NCBI RefSeq assembly: GCF_050908845.1
Contig: NZ_CP194171.1
Coordinates: forward strand, 2,976,001-3,040,000
From: Marinobacterium_D sp050908845
Lineage (GTDB): Bacteria > Pseudomonadota > Gammaproteobacteria > Pseudomonadales > Balneatricaceae
Length of the DNA stretch: 64,000 nucleotides
Reading direction: 5' to 3'
The notes under the pieces are model-generated. The model was given only the letters and a program-made list of their open reading frames with translations, was not told the DNA's origin and searched no databases. A program made the translations under genes and the position numbers. Positions 46,500 to 55,055 of the stretch are shown here, piece after piece; the stretch's first letter is position 1, and each line of letters begins with the position of its first letter.

Positions 46500-46847
46500 A
46501 TGGAACCGATCACCGTCGTAGGCATGATTGCCGCTTTCTGCACCACCAGTGCTTTTATTCCGCAGGTTGTACAGATCCTGCGTACAGGTAATGTGGATGG
46601 CATCTCTCTGCAGATGTATTCGATTTTTACCCTGGGTGTTGCCCTATGGCTTGGATATGGCGTGGTTCTGCAGAGCTCACCGATCATCATCTCCAACAGC
46701 ATTACGCTGGCGCTGGCCGTTTCGGTACTGGGCCTGACCCTTAGCAAGCGACGCAAGAACCGCATGCACGCCCTGCGACTGGTGGCCGATAACAGCGATA
46801 TTGCGGTGGCACCCGCTGCCAACGAAGAACTGGCCACGGCTGCCTGA
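46500..46847 (+). CDS. SemiSWEET-type sugar transporter
   Basis: 115 aa, three membrane helices. The PQ motif is SAFIPQVVQILRTGNVDGIS, followed by the YSIFTLGVALWLGYGVVLQSS helix and SNSITLALAVSVLGLTL. SemiSWEETs work as dimers and move sugars such as sucrose or glucose down a gradient. A charged, disordered tail of about 35 residues ends it. Standalone gene after a long AT-rich gap. Confidence 0.9.
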   Translation: MEPITVVGMIAAFCTTSAFIPQVVQILRTGNVDGISLQMYSIFTLGVALWLGYGVVLQSSPIIISNSITLALAVSVLGLTLSKRRKNRMHALRLVADNSDIAVAPAANEELATAA

Positions 46848-46922
46848 AGCAGCTATCAGTGCGCCGTCAGCTCTGTCATAAATAGTTCTCTCATACAGAG
46901 CGCCCTCACAAGCTGTCCGGGT

Positions 46923-47807
46923 TCAGGCCCGGGCAGTTTTATACCATGCACGCACCGCCGGCCAGCGGTTGACCAGCATCGCCAGAAAAATCAGACCGCA
47001 CCCTGCCATCTGCAACGCACTCATACTGTCTCCAAGCCAGGCCGCTGCCATTAACGCCGCCCAGACCGGCTCCAGCGTCATAATGATCGCCGCATGACTG
47101 ATCGGCGCCATCCCCTGCGCGCGGGTCTGAATACTGAAACGCAGCACGGTTCCGATCAGAACACTCGCCATAAACCAGCCCCAGATATTCCATTCGTCGG
47201 GGATCTGCCACTGTTCAAAGAACGCCGAAACGAGCAGCGTAATCGCCCCGGTCACCAGCAACTGTATGGTCGTCAGCGGACCGGTCGGGGTTTTGCTTGA
47301 AGCTTTGCTGTTGGCAATAAACATCAGCGCGAGGAAGACGGCAGAAGCAAGGAAACAGAGCTCGCCCAACCCAATGTCAAACCCGCTATCCAGTGAAAGA
47401 CAGGCCAGCCCGCCAACGACGCAGGGTAGCGAGTAATACACGTAGCGCCCCGGGCGATCACCGAAAAACACGCCCAGCAGCGGTACCAGAACCACCCCCA
47501 GGCTGACGAGAAACGCCCCTACCCCGATATGCGTGGCCAACTGCAGGCCCAATATCCAGAACACCATGCCACAGCCGAAAAACAGCCCCACCAGCAACGA
47601 GCCTTTCCACTGTTCATAGGTTAAACGGGTCAGTGCGGCGGCATTTACGCTCAGCAGGAGCAGTCCGGCAAGCGCAAATCGACTGGAGATAAACAGCAGC
47701 GGTGAAAAGCCGGCCAGGGACTCTTTCGACATAATCCAGCCGCCACCGGCAAGCAACGTGGTTATCACCAACAAAATATCCGCTTTCGTATGATTGGACA
47801 GGGCCAA
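46923..47807 (-). CDS. EamA/DMT family transporter
   Basis: 294 aa with ten membrane segments in two EamA repeats (GGGWIMSKESLAGFSPLLFISSRFALAG; ISHAAIIMTLEPVWAALMAAAWLGD). The likeliest start is TTG at 47807: AAGGAG lies seven bases upstream and this gives the family length. The open frame continues far upstream without a good start and I take that part as noncoding. Substrate unknown. Confidence 0.85.
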   Translation of the reverse strand: MALSNHTKADILLVITTLLAGGGWIMSKESLAGFSPLLFISSRFALAGLLLLSVNAAALTRLTYEQWKGSLLVGLFFGCGMVFWILGLQLATHIGVGAFLVSLGVVLVPLLGVFFGDRPGRYVYYSLPCVVGGLACLSLDSGFDIGLGELCFLASAVFLALMFIANSKASSKTPTGPLTTIQLLVTGAITLLVSAFFEQWQIPDEWNIWGWFMASVLIGTVLRFSIQTRAQGMAPISHAAIIMTLEPVWAALMAAAWLGDSMSALQMAGCGLIFLAMLVNRWPAVRAWYKTARA

Positions 47808-48139
47808 ACCTGATCTCCTTGCTGCGGAGGGTAATGCACACTCCGTGATATTGAATGTCCCGCTGCCTGGGATGCAGGCAGGCGTCGCCAGTTGCCAACC
47901 CTTATAGATGAGATGGGCGCTCCAAACCGGCTTCCGGTCGAGATCAAACATCAGGCTCGACAGACTGGCGTTCGTCGGCACAGCAGCTTTACTAAAAAGT
48001 AAGCAGCAAAGGGTTAAAAGATATTCCCGGCGATACAGGGCCTGAGCCTGAATGCAAGGCTCGGCTTTAAAGGACAGCGAAAAGTAGCACCGATGATACA
48101 GGAAAACGCATAAGCGTTCAGTGAAACAAGGAGTTACGG
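47808..48139. other. 332-bp divergent region between EamA gene and the ATPase operon
   Basis: Holds two small stem sites: CTGCCTG-ggatg-CAGGCAG (47863-47881), 56 bases before the EamA start and therefore in its leader, and GAGCCT-gaatgca-AGGCTC (48044-48062), about 80 bases before the ATPase leader frame. No clear promoter hexamers or gene found. Confidence 0.45.
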
Positions 48140-48184
48140 ATGAGCAAGGCCAGTGTCCCAAGCCGCAACACCAGGCAGGCTTAA
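48140..48184 (+). CDS. 14-codon leader peptide before atpD
   Basis: ATG at 48140 follows a very good ribosome site (AAGGAG, six bases before it) and reads MSKASVPSRNTRQA, then TAA. The stop lies six bases before the atpD ATG (48191), which itself has only a weak ACCAGG site. This fits translational coupling of atpD to the leader. The peptide has no recognised homologue; it may matter only as an act of translation. Confidence 0.5.
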   Translation: MSKASVPSRNTRQA

Positions 48185-48190
48185 ACCAGG

Positions 48191-49588
48191 ATGAACAGCC
48201 AGGCCGACAGCCATAAGGTCCCGGTAGCCATAGGCACCATTGTCGAGGTGCATGGGCCGGTGGTGGTGATCCGCTGTAAGCAACTGCCACCGATGCGCCA
48301 GGCTCTGATCGCCTACTACGATCACGACAGCTACCTGTTCGAGGTGCATCAGCATATCGACCGTCACCATATTCGCGCCATTACCCTGCACCGCACCAGC
48401 GGGCTCTACCGCGGCATGTGGGTGTATGACACCGGGGCGCCGCTGCACGTGCCAGTGACGCCCGATTGCCTGGGACGCTTGCTGAATATTTTCGGTGAAC
48501 CCCTCGATGACGGCGCACCGCTTAGCGCAAAAACCTACAGCAACATCCACCGTCCCGCCGCGGCGCTGTCCGAAGCCGTAGGCACAGGTGCGATACTTGA
48601 AACCGGTATCAAGGTGATCGACCTGCTCTGCCCCTTTGTCCGCGGCGGCAAGACCGGTCTGTTCGGTGGTGCCGGGGTGGGCAAAACCGTGCTGGTGATG
48701 GAGTTCATGCACGCGGTGGTCGCGCTCCACGCCGGTGTATCGGTATTCGCCGGTGTCGGCGAGAGGATCCGCGAAGCGCACGAACTCTGGCACGAGATGG
48801 ACGAGGCCGGTGTGATGCCGGAAACGCTGATGATGTTCGGGCAGATGGATGAATCACCGGGCGTGCGTTTCCGCATCGGCCTGTCGGCACTGACCTACGC
48901 CGAGTACCTGCGCGACACACTGCGCAAGGAGGTGCTGTTCGTAATGGACAATATCTTCCGCTTCGTACAGGCGGGCAGCGAGATCTCCAGCCTGCTCGGA
49001 CGCATGCCCGCCACCGTGGGCTATCAACCCACCCTGATCACCGAGGTGGCCGAGCTGCAGGACCGCATCCTCTCCACCCGGGACGGCGCCATCACCTCGG
49101 TACAGGCGGTGTACGTGCCGGCCGACGATATGACCGACCCGGCAGTCGGTGCCATCCTGAGCCACCTGGATTCCTCTGTCGTACTCTCCCGCGCCCAGGC
49201 GGGCAAAGGGATCTATCCGGCGGTGGAACCGCTCCAGTCCAGCAGCCGCCTGATGGACCGGCATACCCTCGGTGATCGCCACTACACCATCGCCGAAGCG
49301 GTACGGGAACATCTGGCGCGTTACCGTGAGCTTGAGGACATTATCGCCATGCTCGGCATCGAGGAACTCTCGGCCCAGGACCGCCGCATCATCATGCGCG
49401 CGCGCAAATTGCAGCGTTACCTGACCCAGCCGTTCCGGGTCACCGCCTCCCATACCGGTCTCAAGGGCGTTTCGGTTCCCCTGAAAGCCACGCTGGATGA
49501 TTGCGAGGCCTTTCTGCGTGGTGACTTTGATGAGATCCCCGAACAGCAGTGCTATATGCGCGGCACCATGCAGGAGGCCGGCGGATGA
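48191..49588 (+). CDS. atpD: N-type ATPase beta subunit AtpD
   Basis: 465 aa catalytic subunit of the F1-like head. Walker A GGAGVGKTVLVMEF, the catalytic glutamate segment GVGERIREAHELW (GERTREG in canonical F-ATPases), the MPATVGYQPTLITEV segment, and LEDIIAMLGIEELSAQD in place of the DELSEED loop are visible. Gene order D-C-Q-B-E-F-A-G marks it as the N-ATPase type, normally present in addition to a regular F-ATPase. First main gene of the operon; its stop overlaps atpC as ATGA. Confidence 0.95.
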   Translation: MNSQADSHKVPVAIGTIVEVHGPVVVIRCKQLPPMRQALIAYYDHDSYLFEVHQHIDRHHIRAITLHRTSGLYRGMWVYDTGAPLHVPVTPDCLGRLLNIFGEPLDDGAPLSAKTYSNIHRPAAALSEAVGTGAILETGIKVIDLLCPFVRGGKTGLFGGAGVGKTVLVMEFMHAVVALHAGVSVFAGVGERIREAHELWHEMDEAGVMPETLMMFGQMDESPGVRFRIGLSALTYAEYLRDTLRKEVLFVMDNIFRFVQAGSEISSLLGRMPATVGYQPTLITEVAELQDRILSTRDGAITSVQAVYVPADDMTDPAVGAILSHLDSSVVLSRAQAGKGIYPAVEPLQSSSRLMDRHTLGDRHYTIAEAVREHLARYRELEDIIAMLGIEELSAQDRRIIMRARKLQRYLTQPFRVTASHTGLKGVSVPLKATLDDCEAFLRGDFDEIPEQQCYMRGTMQEAGG

Positions 49589-49995
49589 ACACCTACGACC
49601 TGGAACTCCTCTCCGCCACCGAGACGCAGCAGATCGGCAATGTGGTCTCCTTTGTCGGCGAGGATGCCTCCGGCAGCTTCGGCGTTCAGGCCGGGCACAC
49701 CCGCCTGATGACGCCACTGGTATTCGGACTCGCCCGGTTTCGCTGCCAAGATGACGATTGGCAGTACCTGGCTCTGCCGGGCGGCATGCTTTACTTCGTC
49801 GATAACCGCCTGCGCATCTGTACCCGTCGCTTTCTGCTGGACCGGGACTACCAACGCATCTCCACGCTGCTGCAGGAACAGCTGCTGGCCGAGGAAACCA
49901 ACCTGACGACACTGAAACGGGGCGTACACCGGATGGAGCAGCAACTGATGCGAAGGCTCTGGGAGCTGGGCCGCGATACACCGGGGCTGGAGTAA
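49585..49995 (+). CDS. atpC: N-type ATPase epsilon subunit AtpC
   Basis: 136 aa. Amino-terminal beta sandwich (MNTYDLELLSATETQ, GEDASGSFGVQAGHTRLMTPL, WQYLALPGGMLYFVDNRLRICTRRF) followed by a two-helix carboxyl part (LLQEQLLAEETNLTTLK). Couples rotation in the central stalk with the gamma subunit. Its ATG at 49585 overlaps the atpD stop. Confidence 0.9.
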   Translation: MNTYDLELLSATETQQIGNVVSFVGEDASGSFGVQAGHTRLMTPLVFGLARFRCQDDDWQYLALPGGMLYFVDNRLRICTRRFLLDRDYQRISTLLQEQLLAEETNLTTLKRGVHRMEQQLMRRLWELGRDTPGLE

Positions 49996-49999
49996 CAGC

Positions 50000-50275
50000 A
50001 TGAGCGAAAAACCGGACGACAAGCTGCGCCAGCGGGTGGAGCAGCAGGCCAGGCGGATGCAGCAGGCGGAAAAGGACCGCCCCAACCTGCTGGCACAGAC
50101 GGTTTATATGGGGCGGCTGGGACTGCTGTTCGTGCTGCCGGTCATCGGTGGTGCTTATCTTGGCCGCTGGATCGACAACATGCAGAGCGGCTACGAGATG
50201 CGCTGGACCCTGAGCCTGATCTTTCTGGGCGTCGTGGTCGGCGCGGTCAACCTCTACCTGGCGATTCGGGAGTAG
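50000..50275 (+). CDS. atpQ: N-type ATPase membrane protein AtpQ (AtpZ/AtpI-like)
   Basis: 91 aa with a charged amino half, then two membrane helices. The second part shows the AtpZ/AtpI-type motif GGAYLGRWIDN and VVVGAVNLYLAIRE. Homologues are found next to atpB in ATPase operons and have been linked to assembly of the c ring or to Mg2+. In most N-ATPase operons a second small gene, atpR, follows; here atpB starts 26 bases downstream. Confidence 0.85.
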   Translation: MSEKPDDKLRQRVEQQARRMQQAEKDRPNLLAQTVYMGRLGLLFVLPVIGGAYLGRWIDNMQSGYEMRWTLSLIFLGVVVGAVNLYLAIRE

Positions 50276-50301
50276 CACCAAAAGAGATGAAGGGAAACGA
50301 G

Positions 50302-51012
50302 ATGTTTACCGGCGTCGTATTCCGGCTCGGCCCGCTGGAGGTCACGGGAACCGTAGTGACCACCTGGGTAATCGTCGCGCTGCTGGGTCTTGGCGCCTGG
50401 CTGATCACGCGCCGGCTGCAAACCGACAGACCGGGGCGGATCCAAACCCTGGCCGAGGGTATTATCAGCGCCGCTGAAGCGGCCATCCGGGCAGTGGCGC
50501 CGGATCATGTACGCCTGCTGCTGCCGTTCATCACCACGCTGTGGATCTTCATCGTAATCGCCAACCTGGTGGGGCTGATACCCGGTCTGCACTCCCCGAC
50601 CCGCGACCTGTCCGCCACCTCGGCACTGGCGCTGCTGGTGTTTTTCTCGGTGCACTGGTTCGGCATTCGCGATCAGGGGCTGAAAAACTATCTCAGGCAC
50701 TACCTGAGCCCGACACCACTGATGCTGCCGTTTCATATCATCAGCGAAATCTCGCGCACCATCGCCCTGGCGGTCCGCCTGTTCGGCAACATCCTGAGCC
50801 TGGAAACCGCCGCCCTGCTGATTCTGATCGTGGCCGGTTTCCTGGCGCCGATTCCGATCCTCATGCTGCATATCATCGAGGCGCTGGTTCAGGCCTACAT
50901 CTTCGGCATGCTGGCCCTGATCTACGTGGCCGGCGGCCTGCAATCCCAACAGCTGCGTCAACAACTCGGCCAGACACAAACGGATAACAACAAGGAGAAC
51001 AGCGGTGAATGA
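50302..51012 (+). CDS. atpB: N-type ATPase subunit a (AtpB)
   Basis: 236 aa, five or six membrane segments. The essential arginine is in ISRTIALAVRLFGNILS, the fourth-helix motif of subunit a facing the c-ring carboxylate; the last helix ALVQAYIFGMLALIYV follows. I use the ATG at 50302, preceded by AAGGG; the earlier ATG at 50287 lacks a good ribosome site. The end overlaps atpE by 8 bases. Confidence 0.92.
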   Translation: MFTGVVFRLGPLEVTGTVVTTWVIVALLGLGAWLITRRLQTDRPGRIQTLAEGIISAAEAAIRAVAPDHVRLLLPFITTLWIFIVIANLVGLIPGLHSPTRDLSATSALALLVFFSVHWFGIRDQGLKNYLRHYLSPTPLMLPFHIISEISRTIALAVRLFGNILSLETAALLILIVAGFLAPIPILMLHIIEALVQAYIFGMLALIYVAGGLQSQQLRQQLGQTQTDNNKENSGE

Positions 51013-51277
51013 CATGTCCTGGTTCACGATTCTATCGACACTCGGCGCGGTGCTTGCCATCGCCATCGGTGTATTGGGGCCGGCCTTTGCCATGGGGCGC
51101 GCGATCAGCAGCGCCCTGGATGCCCTGGCACGGCAGCCGGAAGCGGAAAAGTCGATTATGCGCACCCTGTTTATCGGCCTGGCGATGATCGAGTCACTGG
51201 CGATCTACGTGCTGGTGATCGTGCTGATCGTGCTGTTCCGCAATCCGTTGCTGGAATACCTGCTCCCGGCATCCTGA
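51005..51277 (+). CDS. atpE: N-type ATPase subunit c (AtpE)
   Basis: 90 aa, two helices joined by the conserved ARQPEAE loop. The ion-binding carboxylate is in AMIESLAIY, giving Glu, Ser and Tyr as in Na+-type c subunits, but the position equal to Q32 of Ilyobacter c is Met and the residue after Ser is Leu, so the Na+ ligand set is incomplete. GTG at 51005 has AAGGAG seven bases upstream. Ion choice is discussed as a separate finding. Confidence 0.93.
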   Translation: MNDMSWFTILSTLGAVLAIAIGVLGPAFAMGRAISSALDALARQPEAEKSIMRTLFIGLAMIESLAIYVLVIVLIVLFRNPLLEYLLPAS

Positions 51278-51294
51278 TACGGAGGCGCACAACG

Positions 51295-52044
51295 GTGGAA
51301 CTAAGCTGGTCAACCCTGGTTCTGGAGATCATCAACTTCGGCGTGTTGATGTGGCTGCTGCTGCACTTCTTCTATCGCCCGCTGCAAAAGGTGATCGCCA
51401 GACGCCAGAGCCGTATCGAAGAGAAGCTCCGCGAAGCCCAGGCGCTGAAGGAGCAGGCACAGCAGCTCCAGGAGCGCTATGAGAACCGCCTGACCCACTG
51501 GGAGCAGGAGCGCCAGAGTGCCCGCGAAGCACTGGCTACGGAGCTGGCCGAGCAGCGCAAACGACTGGAGGAAGCCCTGCACCATTCGCTGGAGCAGCAG
51601 CGCCAGAAAGCGGAAGTGGTGGCCCAACGCCGCAGCAGCGAACTCCAGGAGCGGATCGAACGCCAGGCGATGGAGCAGGCCGCAGGTTTCGCGGCGCGTC
51701 TGCTCTCGGAAGGTGCCGGGCCCGAGCTGCAAAGCCGGCTTAACCGCCTGCTGCTTGAAGCACTGCCTGAACTGGATGCGGAACAGATCGACGAACTGCG
51801 CAGCGAAGCCGAGGATCACACCGCTGCAATCGAGGTGCAAAGCGCTTTCGCACTGGGTACTGATGAAAAAACCGCCCTTAAAAACGCCTTTGAATCGCTG
51901 CTGGACAAGTCCTGCCACTGTGAGTTTAACGTTGAGCCGGAGCTGATCGCGGGCCTGCGTATTGCCATCGGCCCCTGGGTGCTGCACGCCAATGTGCAGG
52001 ACGAACTGCGCGGCTTCCTGGAGTTTTCCCATGACGCCGGATAA
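51295..52044 (+). CDS. atpF: N-type ATPase subunit b fused to delta-like domain (AtpF)
   Basis: 249 aa, longer than a normal b subunit (about 156 aa). One membrane helix near the start (LEIINFGVLMWLLLHFF), a long coiled coil of Gln, Glu, Arg and Lys (about 35-135), and a carboxyl part resembling the end of the delta/OSCP subunit (EPELIAGLRIAIGPWVLHANVQ). This fusion explains why no separate delta gene exists in the operon. GTG start with GGAGG nine bases upstream; overlaps atpA by 14 bases. Confidence 0.9.
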   Translation: MELSWSTLVLEIINFGVLMWLLLHFFYRPLQKVIARRQSRIEEKLREAQALKEQAQQLQERYENRLTHWEQERQSAREALATELAEQRKRLEEALHHSLEQQRQKAEVVAQRRSSELQERIERQAMEQAAGFAARLLSEGAGPELQSRLNRLLLEALPELDAEQIDELRSEAEDHTAAIEVQSAFALGTDEKTALKNAFESLLDKSCHCEFNVEPELIAGLRIAIGPWVLHANVQDELRGFLEFSHDAG

Positions 52045-53527
52045 AAGCGATACCAACGCCGGCCGGCTCCAGCATCAAAAGGAGTGGCTGGACAGCTACC
52101 GGCCAAGGCTCAGGGTCAGTGAACAGGGCTATGTGGTTTCCGTGGGCGACGGCATCAGCTGGATCAGTGGCCTGCCCACCGCGGCCATCGACGATGTGCT
52201 GCTGTTTGACGATGGCAGCCGCGGGCTGGTATTCGATCTGACCCAGGGTTCCGTGGGCGCGGTGCTGCTCCACGCCACCGATCAGCTTACCGCCGGCACC
52301 GGCGTTACCCTCAGCGGCCGTCAGCTGAGCCTCCCGGTGGGGGATGCCCTGCTGGGCCGGGTTATCGACCCGCTAGGGATACCGCTTGATGGCGATAGCC
52401 CACCGAAATGTGACGGCTACCAGCCGCTGATGCAGGCCTCTCCCGGCATTGTCGAGCGTGACTTCGTGCACCAGCCACTCTATTCAGGCTGCAAGGTGGT
52501 CGATACGCTGATTCCGATCGGACGCGGCCAGCGCCAGCTGATTGTCGGTGACGAGGGGCTCGGGCGCAGCTCGCTGGCACTGGATACGGTGATCAACCAG
52601 CGTGACCAGCAGGTTCACTGTGTTTACGTGCTGATCGGCCAGAAACGCTCCACGGTAATCGATACCATGGAGCTGCTGCGCCGCTACGACGCCATGGACT
52701 ACACCACGCTGGTAGTAGCGGAAGCCAGCGCCCTGCCCGGCCTTCAGCACCTGGCCCCCTTTGCCGGCTGCGCCATCGCCGAATACTGGATGCACCAGGG
52801 GCGGCATACGCTGGTGGTCTATGACGACCTCTCCACCCACGCCAAGACCTATCGCGAATTGTCGCTGCTGCTGCGCCGACCGCCGGGCCGCGAGGCCTAC
52901 CCGGGCGATATTTTTTCGATCCACGCCAGCCTGCTGGAACGCGCCACCTGTCTCAATGCCGCCCACGGCGGTGGCAGCATGACCGCCCTGCCGATCGTTG
53001 AAACCCAGCAGGGTGAGATCGCCGCCTACATCCCCACCAACCTGATCTCCATCACCGACGGCCAGACCTATCTTGATGCCGAACTGTTCAGTGGCGGCTT
53101 CAGACCCGCAATCGATATCGCCAAGTCGGTCTCCCGAATCGGCGGCAAGGCACAGCATCCGGCGATCAAGCGCGAGGCCGGACGGCTGAAGCTGGATTAC
53201 CTGCAGTTTCTGGAGCTGGAGGTATTTACCCGCTTCGGTGCCCGTCTGGAAGCGGCCATGGAAAAGTCGATCCGGCGGGGTCGCCTGCTGCGCGAGCTGC
53301 TCAAACAGGAGCGCCTGTCACCCAAGTCGATCGAGTTTCAACTGGCCTGGATGATCGCCTATAACGATGGGCTGCTCGATGAGCGGGAGCTGAGCGCTAT
53401 TCCCGAGCTGCTGGCCGGCCTGGAAACCCAGGTGGCCGGCTCCGGACTATCGCTGGATGAGGGGCGCGAGCGCTGGGCCAAGCAGCTGCGCGGCTGGTTG
53501 TCCGCCGAGACCGAGGCGCAGCCATGA
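52031..53527 (+). CDS. atpA: N-type ATPase alpha subunit AtpA
   Basis: 498 aa non-catalytic nucleotide subunit. Family features: GYVVSVGDGISWISGLP, the arginine finger KSVSRIGGKAQHP, EAYPGDIFSIHASLLERA, and GSMTALPIVETQ. The P-loop is GDEGLGRSSLALD instead of GDRQTGKTA, replacing the Walker lysine with Arg. Start at 52031, inside the end of atpF. The stop overlaps atpG by 4 bases. Confidence 0.95.
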   Translation: MTPDKSDTNAGRLQHQKEWLDSYRPRLRVSEQGYVVSVGDGISWISGLPTAAIDDVLLFDDGSRGLVFDLTQGSVGAVLLHATDQLTAGTGVTLSGRQLSLPVGDALLGRVIDPLGIPLDGDSPPKCDGYQPLMQASPGIVERDFVHQPLYSGCKVVDTLIPIGRGQRQLIVGDEGLGRSSLALDTVINQRDQQVHCVYVLIGQKRSTVIDTMELLRRYDAMDYTTLVVAEASALPGLQHLAPFAGCAIAEYWMHQGRHTLVVYDDLSTHAKTYRELSLLLRRPPGREAYPGDIFSIHASLLERATCLNAAHGGGSMTALPIVETQQGEIAAYIPTNLISITDGQTYLDAELFSGGFRPAIDIAKSVSRIGGKAQHPAIKREAGRLKLDYLQFLELEVFTRFGARLEAAMEKSIRRGRLLRELLKQERLSPKSIEFQLAWMIAYNDGLLDERELSAIPELLAGLETQVAGSGLSLDEGRERWAKQLRGWLSAETEAQP

Positions 53528-54375
53528 GCCGCCGCCACGAACTGGCGTTGCACCGTCAGAAGCTGTCTGAAGCCCGGGAAGTGATGAACTCGATGAAATC
53601 CCTGGCGTTCATGGAGAGTCGAAAACTTGCGCAGTTCCTGGAAAGCCAGCGTGAAGTGGTGACCACACTGCAGGCGGTAGCGGCCGATTTTCTGCGTTTT
53701 CACACCCCGCCCGAGCCGCCAGACTTCACTGGCCGCAGGGTTTATCTGCTGCTCGGCTCCGAGCGCGGTTTCTGTGGCGGCTTCAACGAAGCACTGATCG
53801 ACAGGCTCGATCAACAGCCCGACGCCGAACAGGCAGGTCTGATCAGCTGCGGCCACAAGCTCAGCACCCTGCTGGAGGAAGACCCTCGTCTTCTGCACCA
53901 GGTGGAGGGGGTAACCGTACTCGATGAAGTCAGCACCCTGCTGATCCGGGTGACCACTCTGCTGGCCGAGCTGACACAACAGCAGGGCCCGCTTCATCTG
54001 CAGGTAATTTACCACGATGAGGCGCAGAAAGAGCTCCAGGTACAGCAGCTCCTGCCGCCCTTCCTGGCGCAACCGGCCAGGGCTGATAAGCCCCGTTCGG
54101 GTGTCGCACCTGAGCTGCATCTTGAGCCGCGCCAGTTCTTTTCCGAGCTGGTGGATCACTACCTGTTCGCGCTGCTGCACGAGGTGATCTATATCTCGCT
54201 GATGTCGGAGTACCGCCAGCGTACGCAACACCTTGACGGCGCCGTGCGCTACCTGGAAGAGAGACTGGAAGAGATGCGCCGCCGCGATAACCAGCTGCGC
54301 CAGGAGGAGATCACCGAGGAGATCGAGGTTCTGCTGTTGAACGCCGCCGGCACCGAGCCACCCGCCGAGGGCTGA
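53524..54375 (+). CDS. atpG: N-type ATPase gamma subunit AtpG
   Basis: 283 aa rotor shaft. Amino-terminal helix (LHRQKLSEAREVMNSMKSLAFMESRKL), central domain with LLGSERGFCGGFNEAL and a carboxyl helix (EYRQRTQHLDGAVRYLEERLEEMRRRDNQLR). It resembles N-ATPase gamma rather than canonical F-ATPase gamma. Last gene of the operon; convergent with the AlkB-like gene 20 bases on. Confidence 0.93.
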   Translation: MSRRHELALHRQKLSEAREVMNSMKSLAFMESRKLAQFLESQREVVTTLQAVAADFLRFHTPPEPPDFTGRRVYLLLGSERGFCGGFNEALIDRLDQQPDAEQAGLISCGHKLSTLLEEDPRLLHQVEGVTVLDEVSTLLIRVTTLLAELTQQQGPLHLQVIYHDEAQKELQVQQLLPPFLAQPARADKPRSGVAPELHLEPRQFFSELVDHYLFALLHEVIYISLMSEYRQRTQHLDGAVRYLEERLEEMRRRDNQLRQEEITEEIEVLLLNAAGTEPPAEG

Positions 54376-54395
54376 GCCAGACCCTTATCCGGTTG

Positions 54396-54998
54396 TTACT
54401 CCTTCGGGATCACCTTGCGAAAGGTCAGATTGATACGCCCCTCCGTGATCCCGGGGTCACGCGGCACACTGTGAAACCAGTGATGCTGAAATCCCGCACG
54501 CATCACCAGCAGTGTGCCGCTGTGGAGCGGCATTTGCCCCTCTTCATGACTGTCCCTGTGCTGCCAGGCGAAGGTACGACTGGCTCCCAGCGTCAGCGAC
54601 GCGATCACCGGCGCCGGGCCGAGTTCTGGCTCATCATCGGCATGCCAGCCCACGTAGTCCTGTCCGCAGCGATACAGATTGACCAGCACCGAGTTGAAGC
54701 GGCTGCCGGTGCGCAGCTCCACCCGCTTGCGAATGGCAAGCAGCAGCGGGGTCCAGTCCCGCGTCTGCAGCAGGTTATTGCTGTAGCTATAGCGGATGCC
54801 CGGGTCCGCATGCCAGGTCTGCTGGCGTGGCAAGGCAAAGGTTCGTCCGGCGACGCTGTAGTGATTGTCCGGCCAGGCGTTCTCGGTGAGCAGTTGCTGA
54901 TACAGACTCTGGCTCTCCGCCGAGGAGTAGAAGTCGTCGATAATCTCAAGATCGTTCAGCGGCGAAAAAGGCGGGAAAACGGGACGCTTGACTGACAT
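54396..54998 (-). CDS. AlkB-like Fe(II)/2-oxoglutarate dioxygenase
   Basis: 200 aa. The iron site is HADDEPELG (HxD) with the distal histidine in FQHHWFHSVP, and the 2-oxoglutarate arginine in GRINLTFR. NSVLVNLYRCGQDYVGWH matches the AlkB nucleotide-repair family. It probably removes alkyl groups from DNA or RNA bases. I prefer the ATG at 54998, though a GTG at 55013 is possible. Convergent with atpG. Confidence 0.9.
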   Translation of the reverse strand: MSVKRPVFPPFSPLNDLEIIDDFYSSAESQSLYQQLLTENAWPDNHYSVAGRTFALPRQQTWHADPGIRYSYSNNLLQTRDWTPLLLAIRKRVELRTGSRFNSVLVNLYRCGQDYVGWHADDEPELGPAPVIASLTLGASRTFAWQHRDSHEEGQMPLHSGTLLVMRAGFQHHWFHSVPRDPGITEGRINLTFRKVIPKE

Positions 54999-55055
54999 CG
55001 GCAGAATATCCACTGATTTGTAGGGGCTTACTATTCTGCCATGACTGGCGCTTTT

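Noticed and set aside
47808..48290. Amino-terminal extension of the EamA gene to 48290
   Set aside because: The extension has no membrane family match, runs through the atpD start, and a TTG with a good ribosome site gives the normal family length.
48854..50281. A 475-codon open frame opposite atpD, atpC and atpQ
   Set aside because: Shadow of the ATPase genes, without a domain or start signal.
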